This document shows, piece by piece, positions 56,034 to 64,000 of a stretch of DNA of 64,000 nucleotides. Below the pieces are notes generated by a model, which saw nothing but the letters and a program-made list of their open reading frames with translations, was not told the origin of the DNA and searched no databases. The translations under genes and the position numbers were made by a program. The stretch covers positions 62,001 through 126,000 of the forward strand of contig JAGDZO010000006.1 of assembly GCA_049115815.1 (NCBI GenBank), read 5' to 3'. Position 1 is the first letter of the stretch, and each line of letters opens with the position of its first letter. Source of the stretch: Marinoscillum sp049115815. Its GTDB lineage: Bacteria; Bacteroidota; Bacteroidia; Cytophagales; Cyclobacteriaceae.

Positions 56034-57725
56034 ATGAAGAGGTTCATTGATAACAGAATTGAGAGAATACTAATGGGGGCATACAATGTGAAAGGTATCA
56101 TCAAAATGATTCCAGTCATGGCTATACTACTACTCTTAGTAGCCTGCAAGGATGATATGAAAGAAGTCGAAAAGGAAGAGATCATCGACGAATCTGAAGA
56201 AGGTGCCATCAATCCAACTCAGGTTGTGGAGATTAATACCAATACCGTCGTTGGACCACTATACAACTTTTGGTCTACTCGGCCTATGATCAATCAGACA
56301 AGATTTGCCAGTTCCAGTTTTGTAGAAAGCCTTGAGGTTATCAAGCCATACGTCAAGAGCTATAACTTGGTCAGAGTGCTTGGTGGGAGAAATGATAATA
56401 TGAACACCATGTATCTTGGAGTAGATGCAGATGGCAAGATTAAGGTGAACTTCAGCGGACTTATTAGTGATTTGAGAGCGTTTATGCGTACAGGTTTTAA
56501 GCCTAGACTGGTGTTGGACAATGTGCCTTGGGAAATGAGTTTGCCAAAGGTTTCAGATACCTATGGTAATTCTAAGCCTCCAACTGATTACGATATTTGG
56601 AGACAGTATATCAATGCTTTTTTACAAGAATTGATAGATGAATTTGGCATGGAGGAAGTAAAAACATGGCGTTTCCGAGTAGCTACAGAACCTAACTATA
56701 CACCTGCCCATTGGCGAGGAACCATGGAAGAGTATTTCAAACATTATGATATTACTGTAGATGAAGTATTGAAAGTCATTCCAGATGCGATAATCGGCCC
56801 GGGCAATATGCTCACTGAAGGACTGGCAACCTATACTACAGAGTTGATTGACCATTGTGCCAACGGCACCAACTACGCAACCGGTGGCTCAGGCACTCGA
56901 ATGAGTTTTTTCGCAGTTTCCTATTATGAGAAAATAGATGAAAACACAGTAAGCTTTGTTGAAAGACTTGGGGAATACAGAACTGGCCTGGACCAATATT
57001 CGCAGTTTAGCGATATACCGTTCGATATTCAAGAATTTGGGATCTTGAGAGATGAGAACAGGGTGAGGGGCATAAGCCTTGTAGATGCCACAGAATTTGG
57101 GGCTAGTTGGTATGCTGCCATTGCCGATTTGGCCTATGAATACAGGGTCACAGAGATCTATGATTGGGGTCAGGAAATAGAATCAAGCGATCTGCCACAA
57201 GGTCGTAGGCATGTCACTACTATGTTATTAAAAATGGAAGATGGTAGCAGACTAGCCACTTCTGATCAGCTAAAAGGTCATGCAGGCGTAATTCCTGTAT
57301 CTAAAGATGGGAAGCTTTATTTATTGGCTTATAACCACAGCACAACGAGAAATAAAATTGGTGGAACCACCATCTTCCCGAAACTAGAAGGAGACGATAT
57401 TTCAGCTTCCACTTCTTGGAAAATGAATGAGTGGACAGTGGATAAACAGCATGGTGTCATGATGCATGAACTTTATAAGGATCTTAGAAATGCTGGTATT
57501 AGTGAAAATGGAAGCGGCCGTATTTATGGCAATAGACCATCCGATCGGTTTGGTGATGGCTGGGTAGATGTCCTGAATGCGAATTTGGCGAAGTATGAAT
57601 CCTTAGCTGAACTTCCACAAACGGTGACGGACTCAACAGTAACCAAAGCGGAAAATGGAAGCCTTACGTTGAAGGTGGACTTGGAGCCGCATGCAGTGAA
57701 GCTCATCGAGCTGATCCCAAATTAA
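56034..57725 (+). CDS. GH39-like glycoside hydrolase, lipoprotein
   Basis: The 563-residue lipoprotein has its lipobox at AILLLLVAC; ATG at 56073 is an alternative start that would shorten the N-region. The TIM barrel resembles GH39: PLYNFWSTRPMINQTRFA, YNLVRVLGGRND, acid/base Glu in FRVATEPNYTPAHWRG and nucleophile Glu in FDIQEFGIL. GH39 enzymes are retaining beta-xylosidases or alpha-L-iduronidases, and either activity would suit ulvan oligomers. It is a single-gene unit ended by the terminator at 57752. No copy of the regulatory element is seen in the 110-base gap before it. Confidence 0.82.
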   Translation: MKRFIDNRIERILMGAYNVKGIIKMIPVMAILLLLVACKDDMKEVEKEEIIDESEEGAINPTQVVEINTNTVVGPLYNFWSTRPMINQTRFASSSFVESLEVIKPYVKSYNLVRVLGGRNDNMNTMYLGVDADGKIKVNFSGLISDLRAFMRTGFKPRLVLDNVPWEMSLPKVSDTYGNSKPPTDYDIWRQYINAFLQELIDEFGMEEVKTWRFRVATEPNYTPAHWRGTMEEYFKHYDITVDEVLKVIPDAIIGPGNMLTEGLATYTTELIDHCANGTNYATGGSGTRMSFFAVSYYEKIDENTVSFVERLGEYRTGLDQYSQFSDIPFDIQEFGILRDENRVRGISLVDATEFGASWYAAIADLAYEYRVTEIYDWGQEIESSDLPQGRRHVTTMLLKMEDGSRLATSDQLKGHAGVIPVSKDGKLYLLAYNHSTTRNKIGGTTIFPKLEGDDISASTSWKMNEWTVDKQHGVMMHELYKDLRNAGISENGSGRIYGNRPSDRFGDGWVDVLNANLAKYESLAELPQTVTDSTVTKAENGSLTLKVDLEPHAVKLIELIPN

Positions 57726-57751
57726 GAATAGTCCCTTTTTTCAAAATCAAT

Positions 57752-57792
57752 AACCCTTGATCATTTAAGCAGATGGTCAAGGGTTTTTTTTA
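57752..57792 (+). terminator. Rho-independent terminator
   Basis: A 13-bp stem (AACCCTTGATCAT / ATGGTCAAGGGTT, one G-T pair) is followed by eight T. It ends the GH39 gene. Confidence 0.88.
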
Positions 57793-57863
57793 CCATTTTA
57801 TTCTTCTTGTGGGGTCAAATTCGACTCAAATCAAAGGCTTTAATTTTTTCAGTAACCCTATTT

Positions 57864-57886
57864 ACGATTTTACCTCTTTTATGGAT
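57864..57886 (+). promoter_or_regulatory. Putative PUL regulatory element, copy 5
   Basis: The element reads ACGATTTTACC, then TCTTTTATGGAT, and ends 62 nt before the ATG at 57949, the same distance as copy 1. Confidence 0.62.
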
Positions 57887-57948
57887 TTTTTCACTGAATA
57901 GGTCTTGAGTATGCTTCTATCTTGAAGTTGTTAATTCTCAAAAGATCA

Positions 57949-58974
57949 ATGATGATATTCAATCCACGAAATTTTAGGTTCGGGACATTTATTGCCACCT
58001 TATGCTTAATGGTTTTGAGCGTTTCCTGCGGAGAAGATGATACGGATCCGGTGAGCCAGGAGCCAGAGCTACCAAAGCCTCTACTTCGCATCCCCGCGCC
58101 ATTGATTACCGAAATAGATGTTGATTGGTCGGCTGTGGACGGGGCACTATCTTATGAATTAGATGCAGCTACAGATAGAGATTTTACTCAGCCTGTAGTA
58201 GGCTATTCGGCCATTGCCGTAACATCGACAAGCTTCACTATCACTGACTTGGAGCCATCAACTACCTACTTCATTAGAATCCGTGCTGTTTTTGAAGGTG
58301 GAGTACTTTCGGAAAATTCCAATACACAAGAAGTAACTACCTTGGAAGTCAAGGTATGCGAAGATCCATCAGAGTTCATATTTAGAGAGAGTGGAGGAAT
58401 AGTTAAAGCCGAATTTGAAAATGCTGTATTCGGCAATGGCTGGGAGCTAAAGACGGATATTGACGGTGCTACAGGAGACGGATATATGGTTTGGACCGGA
58501 TCTGATTTCTTCTCCAAACCAAGTAATGACCTCACTACATTTAATATCAGGATCAGTACTCCCGGTACCTACCGATTTTTATGGAATAGTGGATATACCA
58601 TTGGAGACAAAGGGACGGAGCACAACGATACATGGTTGAGATTCCCTGATGCAGAGGATTATTACGCCAGCAAAGGAGATGTCAAAGTTTACCCGAAAGG
58701 AGTAGGTAAAACGCCCAATCCGGAAGGTGCCTCAGCGGAAGGATGGTTCAAGATCTACAGAAGTGGAAATGACAAGGGGTTTAAATGGCAAGCACGTACT
58801 TATGATTTCGATCCACATCAGATTTATGTCACTTTCGAGCAAGCCAAAGTTTACAAAATGGAAGTTTCCGCAAGATCTAATGGTCACGGAGTGGATAAGT
58901 TTCTACTGCACTTATCTTCCATAGAAGAAGTTGACGCTATTAATGCTGACTTCAGCGATATTATCTGTTTTTGA
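57949..58974 (+). CDS. Fibronectin III lipoprotein with C-terminal carbohydrate-binding-like domain
   Basis: The open frame reaches a TTG at 57922, but ATG at 57949 leads directly into a lipoprotein signal (TLCLMVLSVSC), so the product is about 341 residues. Residues about 45-135 are a fibronectin III domain (WSAVDGALSYELDAA, LEPSTTYFIRIRA). The remainder is a beta-rich domain (FRESGGIVKAEFENA, YRFLWNSGYTIGDKGTEH, FKWQARTYDFDPHQIYVTFE) that looks like a carbohydrate-binding module, but I cannot name its family. It heads the last unit, before GH106 and GH105. A surface glycan-binding protein is the best guess. Confidence 0.72.
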   Translation: MMIFNPRNFRFGTFIATLCLMVLSVSCGEDDTDPVSQEPELPKPLLRIPAPLITEIDVDWSAVDGALSYELDAATDRDFTQPVVGYSAIAVTSTSFTITDLEPSTTYFIRIRAVFEGGVLSENSNTQEVTTLEVKVCEDPSEFIFRESGGIVKAEFENAVFGNGWELKTDIDGATGDGYMVWTGSDFFSKPSNDLTTFNIRISTPGTYRFLWNSGYTIGDKGTEHNDTWLRFPDAEDYYASKGDVKVYPKGVGKTPNPEGASAEGWFKIYRSGNDKGFKWQARTYDFDPHQIYVTFEQAKVYKMEVSARSNGHGVDKFLLHLSSIEEVDAINADFSDIICF

Positions 58975-59014
58975 TTTGGTCGTGATGGTGCTATTGAATT
59001 GAAGAAAAGTGAGA

Positions 59015-62000
59015 ATGATGAATAAATTGGGGATCATATCCGTCCTACTGCTACTTACCTGCACAGCCTGCATGCAGGAGAGAGGACAGAGTGATCTATA
59101 CGCATCATTCCAGAATCCATCGGAAGAATACCGCCCGGAAACTTGGTTTCACTTCATGGGCAATAACATAAGCAAGGAAGGAATCACTTTGGACCTGGAA
59201 GCGATCAAAGGTGCTGGACTTCAAGGAATACATCTCTTCAATAAGTCGGGAAGACCATATCCAGATGTAGAACAAATCGAAATCTTATCCCCCGAGTGGG
59301 AGGACATGATTCGCCATGCGGCGGATGAATGCGAGCGTCTTGGTCTCAAATTTACCATGCAGAATTGCCCGGGCTGGTCAATGACAGGTGGTCCATGGGT
59401 TCCTGTAGAAGAGGCTCAAAGAGAATTAGTAGAGACGGTATACCATTTTCAAGGAGGACGTGTAATTAACACACCGCTTCAAATGGATGAAAACTATGCC
59501 TTGCCGGAGTATAATTATCAAGATGTCACACTTCTAGCCTTTCCGACTGTGACGGGAGATGATCAGGAGAGGGTTCAACCTATCGAAATCACCTCCAATA
59601 ATACTGATGTCCCATGGAATAAAATGATCAATCCAATAAAGCCAGTAAAGAAAGTAAACAGAAAACTCCCAGATGGCTGGAAACCCTATTCGCATACAGG
59701 GATTACGCCTGTCAACGGAGAACAACCATGGGTCAATGTCAAATTTGGAGATCCTACCACATTACGCTCGTTGATATTTCCTCCTATCCGGTTTATGTTA
59801 CCTTCTGCAGAATATCCGGTGACTAAAGTAGTTATCATTGTTCAAGCTAAGGTCAACAATGAGCTGGTAGATATCGCCGAAATCAAAATTCCAAATGGAA
59901 ACTGGACTGATCGTCAATATGATGTGACCTTGGCAGTTCCCGAGACTACTTCAGATGAGTACAAGCTGACATTTACAGGAGAGCATGTCATTGCCCCGAG
60001 TTACATATTGCTAGAGTCCAAACCAAGACTTCACAATCATGAGCCCAAAGCGGCCAGGGCTTTGAGAAGTCTGCAAAAGGAGGTGCAGCTTGATATTGAT
60101 CCTCAGCTCACTGTGAGTTCATCGAGCATTCAAGACATATCTGATTTTATGGACGAATCAGGAAATCTGAATTGGCAAGCGCCAGAAGGCAACTGGACTG
60201 TAGTCCGAATTGGGCATGTCAATATGCGCCGCACCAACAAACCAGCAGTTCCGGAGGCAACCGGTTGGGAGGCCAGTAAGCTGGATAAAATAGCTATCGA
60301 AAATCATTTAAAAAATGGAATGATTGGCAATCTCATCAAAAATGGTGGGCCTATTGGAGATGGAAAACTGGATGGATTACTGATAGATAGCTGGGAAAGT
60401 TTTATCCCAACATGGAGTATGAATTCGGAAGATATGTATCGTGAGTTCGAGTCGCGACGTGGTTATAAACTAAAACCATTCTTGCCAGCTACCATGGGGT
60501 ACATTGTAGATGATGTGAAAACCACCGGAAAGTTCCTGAGAGATTTGCGCCACACCATGGATGAATTGTACATATACAACTTCTTCAGTCATTTTGCCAC
60601 GGTGGCACATGAAATGGGTACAGAAGTGTATACAGAAGGGGCTGGCGGGGAAGTTTTGCCCATTGATCCTATGCGCTACTATGGTGTGGCCGATGTACCA
60701 ATGACTGAGTTTTGGCATCCTGGTCCTCCGTCCATGCAAGATGAGTATGCCAAGCCGATATTCAATGCGGCCTCCGCAACGCACCTTTATAATAAGCCTA
60801 GACTAGCCGCAGAAGCATGTACCCAGGTCGGGGTTAAGTGGAACGAACATCCATTCACGGTGAAAGACTTGATTGATTACAATTTCACTAAAGGCGTGAA
60901 CCACCTCGTGTTTCACACCTTTTCACATACTCCGCAAGTGGAAGTATATCCTGGGTCAAGTTTTGGTGGAAACATTGGATTTCCATTCGTAAGAAACCAG
61001 ACGTGGTGGAAGCATATGCCAGATTGGATCGATTATTTGGCAAGGAGCCAATTCATGCTTCAGCAAGGTGAATATGTAGCTGATGTACTGTGGTACTATG
61101 GAGATCACTTCGAACGGCCACCATTTGATTTGGATGAGTTCCCGGAAGGATACCGATTTGATTATCTCAATTCAGAAATACTGCATGAAAAGCTAAGCAT
61201 AGAGAATGGCAAAATTAAAGTTGTAGAAGGAGGCACCTACCAGATCATTACCCTCCGCGATTCTGAGGAACTAACGCTTTCGACTGTTCGCAGACTTAAG
61301 GAACTCGTATTGGCAGGAGCTGTGATTCATGGCGCCAAGCCTGTGGATTCTCCTAGTTTGATGGATAATGAAAATGATCTTAAGGAATTAATAGAGATAT
61401 CAAACGAACTCTGGGGTAATGAGGAAACCGGAGTAAAGCAGGTAGGAAAAGGAAGCGTCTATTGGGGGCAAACCCTTCAAGAGGTTCTCAATGCAGAATC
61501 CATCCAACAGGATGTCATCACACCAACTGAGGAAAAGATTTATTGGATACATAGAGAGACTGAGAAGGAAGATATCTATTTCGTCTCGGCACGAAATAGT
61601 GAAGCAATTAGTGCATCACTTAGCTTCAGAATACAGGATTCCGCTCCTGAGATTTGGAATCCATTCAACGGTCAGCGTGAAGATGCAATAGTTTGGAGCG
61701 AAGAGTCAGATCGCATCAATGTAGCTTACCAATTTGATCCAAAGGGTAGTGTGATTATTGTTTTCCCAAAAGGTAAAGAAGGCAAATCCACCAACAAGGT
61801 AGCATGGAATGGACAGACCGTTCTGGACTCAAAGACAGGATGGTACCAATCAAATGAGCTAATGCCAAAGGTCAAGAGAATAGGGGGACAATGGATCTTT
61901 TCAGAAAGCGGAAATTATCAACTCAACCAGGGTGGCACATCAGAAACGGTCAATCAAAACGTGAATAGACTTGATATGCTAGCAGATTGGCAAGTAAGCT

Positions 62001-62437
62001 TTTCAGAAGGCTGGGATACCCCTGTTCAAATAAGACTGGGAAGCTTACAGTCATTGACCGAACTAGAAAATGACAATATCAGACATTACTCTGGTACCAC
62101 CACTTACGAAAATCAATTTGAAATTGAGGATATCAATGCGTACCATGAGATTGATCTTGGGGCAGTGGCCAATATAGCCGAGCTATGGTGCAACGGTCGG
62201 AAAGTAGATACTCGCTGGTCTCCACCTTACGTGTTTGATGTATCCGAATTTGTAAAGTCTGGAAAAAATGATCTGACAGTCCATGTGACCAATACCTGGA
62301 GAAATCAGTTGATCTATGATAATACAAGACCAAAGGCTGAAAAGAAAACCTGGACAACCGCAGGGCCCAAGGCTGACGAAAAGGAATTGGAAAAAAGTGG
62401 ATTGATTGGGCCTGTGGCCATTCGATCAATAGATTAA
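59015..62437 (+). CDS. GH106-like alpha-L-rhamnosidase, lipoprotein
   Basis: The frame opens at GTG 59009, but ATG at 59015 is the natural start of a lipoprotein signal (SVLLLLTCTAC); the product is 1140 residues. The N-terminal region PETWFHFMGNNISKEGITLDLEAIKGAGLQGIHLFNKSG and FTMQNCPGWSMTGGPWV is characteristic of GH106. The middle part has LLIDSWESF and ELYIYNFFSHFA barrel motifs. The C-terminus is a galactose-binding-like sandwich (AELWCNGRKVDTRWSPPYVFDV). GH106 enzymes are inverting, calcium-dependent alpha-L-rhamnosidases. With three GH78 copies this makes four candidate rhamnosidases in the locus, pointing to a rhamnose-rich substrate. GH105 follows after 19 bases. Confidence 0.88.
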   Translation: MMNKLGIISVLLLLTCTACMQERGQSDLYASFQNPSEEYRPETWFHFMGNNISKEGITLDLEAIKGAGLQGIHLFNKSGRPYPDVEQIEILSPEWEDMIRHAADECERLGLKFTMQNCPGWSMTGGPWVPVEEAQRELVETVYHFQGGRVINTPLQMDENYALPEYNYQDVTLLAFPTVTGDDQERVQPIEITSNNTDVPWNKMINPIKPVKKVNRKLPDGWKPYSHTGITPVNGEQPWVNVKFGDPTTLRSLIFPPIRFMLPSAEYPVTKVVIIVQAKVNNELVDIAEIKIPNGNWTDRQYDVTLAVPETTSDEYKLTFTGEHVIAPSYILLESKPRLHNHEPKAARALRSLQKEVQLDIDPQLTVSSSSIQDISDFMDESGNLNWQAPEGNWTVVRIGHVNMRRTNKPAVPEATGWEASKLDKIAIENHLKNGMIGNLIKNGGPIGDGKLDGLLIDSWESFIPTWSMNSEDMYREFESRRGYKLKPFLPATMGYIVDDVKTTGKFLRDLRHTMDELYIYNFFSHFATVAHEMGTEVYTEGAGGEVLPIDPMRYYGVADVPMTEFWHPGPPSMQDEYAKPIFNAASATHLYNKPRLAAEACTQVGVKWNEHPFTVKDLIDYNFTKGVNHLVFHTFSHTPQVEVYPGSSFGGNIGFPFVRNQTWWKHMPDWIDYLARSQFMLQQGEYVADVLWYYGDHFERPPFDLDEFPEGYRFDYLNSEILHEKLSIENGKIKVVEGGTYQIITLRDSEELTLSTVRRLKELVLAGAVIHGAKPVDSPSLMDNENDLKELIEISNELWGNEETGVKQVGKGSVYWGQTLQEVLNAESIQQDVITPTEEKIYWIHRETEKEDIYFVSARNSEAISASLSFRIQDSAPEIWNPFNGQREDAIVWSEESDRINVAYQFDPKGSVIIVFPKGKEGKSTNKVAWNGQTVLDSKTGWYQSNELMPKVKRIGGQWIFSESGNYQLNQGGTSETVNQNVNRLDMLADWQVSFSEGWDTPVQIRLGSLQSLTELENDNIRHYSGTTTYENQFEIEDINAYHEIDLGAVANIAELWCNGRKVDTRWSPPYVFDVSEFVKSGKNDLTVHVTNTWRNQLIYDNTRPKAEKKTWTTAGPKADEKELEKSGLIGPVAIRSID

Positions 62438-62456
62438 AAACGATAAAAGAAGAACG

Positions 62457-63560
62457 ATGAAAAGAGCATTTTTAGGAGCATTGATGATAGCAATGGTAAT
62501 GACCGTCTCGGCTCAACTGCCTACGCAAGAAGAAATAAAGAAGGACATGCAGCGGGTAGCCGACTGGCAGATTTTCCATTTCCGAGATGATTATGGCAAG
62601 GGCCCGAACCACATTTCAGCAGGCTGGGTAAGGGGTGCTTTCTACGTAGGGCTTGCGAAATGGGCGGAAATGGCTGATAGTGATAAGTACTACAACTGGA
62701 TGAAAAATATTGGGGAAGAAGAGGAATGGAAGCTTTATCCAAGAAAGTATCATGCAGATGATCACACGCCTGGCCGAATGTATTTTGCTCTTTATGAAAA
62801 GTACGGAGATAAGGCGATGATTGAGCCGACAATCAATCAGTTTAAGTACATGACTTATCATCCAGCCACCTCCAAGTTGGATTGGCCGTCACCGTTTCAT
62901 CATGATCGTTGGAGCTGGTGCGATGCGCTATTTATGTCACCGCCTGTATGGGTCAAAGTATACAATGAGACGGGTGATAAACGATACCTGGATTTCTTGA
63001 TGAAAGAATTTAGGGCCACTACGGACTTTCTATTCGACGAGGAAGAGTCACTCTATTACCGCGATCAGAGTTACATAGGCAAAAAAGACAATGGCACGAA
63101 GATTTTTTGGGGAAGAGGTAACGGTTGGGTCTTTGCTGGGCTGGCGCAAATCCTCAGCGATCTGGATTCCGAAACTGAAGAATACGAGTATTTCCTCGGT
63201 ATTTATAAAAAAATGGCCGCTCGCTTATGCGAGTTACAAACTCCGGAAGGTCACTGGGCGATGAGTTTGCTTGGGGCAGAGTTCTATCCAACTCCCGAAA
63301 CGAGTGGTTCTTCATTTAACATTTATGGACTTGCCTGGGGGATCAACAATGGTGTTTTGAAAGGAAAGAAATACGAAAACGCTGTAATCAAAGGATGGAA
63401 TGCCATGGTCGGTTACATCAATGACGAAGGCATGCTTGGGTATGTGCAGCCAATCGGAGCTGCTCCGGGGCAGGCATTTCCGGACAAGACCCAGCTCTAC
63501 GGTGCGGGTGCGTTTTTGAGTGCGGGAGCAGAAGTGTATAAACTAGTCGGAAGTAAATAA
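62457..63560 (+). CDS. GH105 unsaturated uronyl hydrolase
   Basis: The 367-residue secreted protein (signal GALMIAMVMTVSAQ) is a GH105 (alpha/alpha)6 barrel. It has ISAGWVRGAFYVGLAKWAE, HADDHTPGRMYFALYEKYGD (Asp101, Asp102), RWSWCDALFMSPPVWVKV with Asp156 as the probable catalytic residue, and FWGRGNGWVFAGLAQIL. The length is typical. The enzyme hydrolyses the 4,5-unsaturated uronate that lyases leave at the non-reducing end. It therefore links the four lyase genes to the exo-glycosidases, and its presence supports a lyase-based pathway. Confidence 0.95.
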   Translation: MKRAFLGALMIAMVMTVSAQLPTQEEIKKDMQRVADWQIFHFRDDYGKGPNHISAGWVRGAFYVGLAKWAEMADSDKYYNWMKNIGEEEEWKLYPRKYHADDHTPGRMYFALYEKYGDKAMIEPTINQFKYMTYHPATSKLDWPSPFHHDRWSWCDALFMSPPVWVKVYNETGDKRYLDFLMKEFRATTDFLFDEEESLYYRDQSYIGKKDNGTKIFWGRGNGWVFAGLAQILSDLDSETEEYEYFLGIYKKMAARLCELQTPEGHWAMSLLGAEFYPTPETSGSSFNIYGLAWGINNGVLKGKKYENAVIKGWNAMVGYINDEGMLGYVQPIGAAPGQAFPDKTQLYGAGAFLSAGAEVYKLVGSK

Positions 63561-63600
63561 AAACTCATTTTTTAGATAGAGACCTAACATAAGATTAATA

Positions 63601-64000
63601 TGAAATTGTACACAACCAGTATACTGCTTCTAAGTTTATTCATTTTCTCATGCACTACAGAGAAAAGTGATTTTGTCGACTTGTTCAATGGCAAGGACCT
63701 GGAAGGTTGGGAGACCAGAAACGGAACTGCACCTTTCACAGTAGAAAACGGCGAAATAGTGGGCACGTATGTTGGAAATACGCCTAATACATTTCTTTGT
63801 ACCAAAGAGTCTTACTCAGATTTCATTCTGACATTTGAGGGATTTCTTGGAGAAGGAACCAATTCTGGAGTCATGTTTAGGGCGCAGAGCAAGCCTGACT
63901 ATATGGAGGGTAGAGTACATGGATATCAAATGGAAATGGATCCTACCAAACGAAAGTGGACCGGCGGTATTTATGATGAGGCCAGGAGAAAGTGGGTGTA
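63601..64000 (+). CDS. DUF1080 lipoprotein (C-terminus cut by window edge)
   Basis: An open frame starts at ATG 63601 and runs off the right edge after about 133 residues. It has a lipoprotein signal (LLLSLFIFSC) and then the DUF1080 start FVDLFNGKDLEGWETRNG, EGFLGEGTNSGVMFRAQ and GYQMEMDPTKRKWTGGIYDE. This is the second DUF1080 protein of the locus and is more canonical than that at 9307. It follows GH105 by 40 bases, so the unit continues beyond the window. The exact reaction is unknown; 3-keto-glycoside hydrolysis is the family suggestion. Confidence 0.87.

Noticed and set aside
57784..57805. TTTTACCATTTTAT just after the GH39 terminator, resembling part of the regulatory element
   Set aside because: It begins in the terminator T-run, lacks the ACGA start and the TGGA end, and is only 60 nt before a better copy.
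1..64000. CRISPR arrays, tRNA or rRNA genes, insertion sequences and integrase genes
   Set aside because: I looked for repeat-spacer patterns, RNA gene signatures and transposase or integrase motifs on both strands and saw none.

Overview
The window reads as chromosomal DNA of a marine Bacteroidota bacterium, probably a Cytophagales-type organism. The grounds are the SusC/SusD pair, a hybrid two-component regulator with Reg_prop propellers, type IX secretion (T9SS) C-terminal tails, many lipoproteins and several sulfatases. Almost everything from about 2.1 kb to the right edge is one large polysaccharide utilization locus (PUL), all on the + strand. The left 1.9 kb holds unrelated genes: a metallophosphoesterase cut by the edge, a GIY-YIG-like protein and a SLOG-like protein. 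They are separated from the PUL by a strong terminator at 1937-1973.

Layout: (A) a GH5 gene broken by a 5-bp duplication and a GH3 lipoprotein (2.2-6.0 kb), ending in a terminator; (B) a BNR_4 gene remnant, GH78, DUF1080, GH43-CBM6 and a sulfatase (6.1-13.1 kb); (C) the HTCS regulator (13.3-17.5 kb); (D) SusC, SusD, a fasciclin lipoprotein and a T9SS Ig-repeat protein (17.7-25.3 kb), then a terminator; (E) GH78 and an atypical GH2 (25.5-31.3 kb); (F) a T9SS beta-trefoil protein and a 56-aa PID-CTERM-like peptide (31.7-34.7 kb), then a terminator; (G) two large BNR_4 propeller lyases (34.8-41.8 kb); (H) a third BNR_4 lyase, a heparinase II/III-fold lyase, GH78, GH2 and three sulfatases, tightly spaced and partly overlapping (41.9-55.9 kb); (I) GH39 (56.0-57.7 kb), then a terminator; (J) an Fn3 lipoprotein, GH106, GH105 and a DUF1080 protein cut by the right edge (57.9-64.0 kb).

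The enzyme set fits ulvan, the sulfated rhamnose / glucuronate / iduronate / xylose polymer of green algae. Secreted propeller and heparinase-fold lyases would cut the chain, SusCD would import oligomers, GH105 would remove the unsaturated uronate, four S1 sulfatases would desulfate, and GH78/GH106 (rhamnose), GH39/GH43/GH3 (xylose) and GH2 (uronate or galactose-type beta-linkages) would finish the job. The substrate is inferred from gene content. Another sulfated rhamnose- and uronate-containing glycan is possible.

The most notable non-genic signal is a 23-nt element repeated upstream of five PUL transcription units (2147, 17510, 31632, 41812 and 57864). It sits 62-65 nt before the start codon in three of the five and is a good candidate operator for the HTCS regulator. 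Other points of interest are the precise 5-bp duplication that breaks the GH5 gene, a roughly 2-kb C-terminal module shared by three consecutive secreted proteins, a GH2 with Trp where the acid/base Glu is expected, and a sulfatase with Leu in place of the signature Arg.
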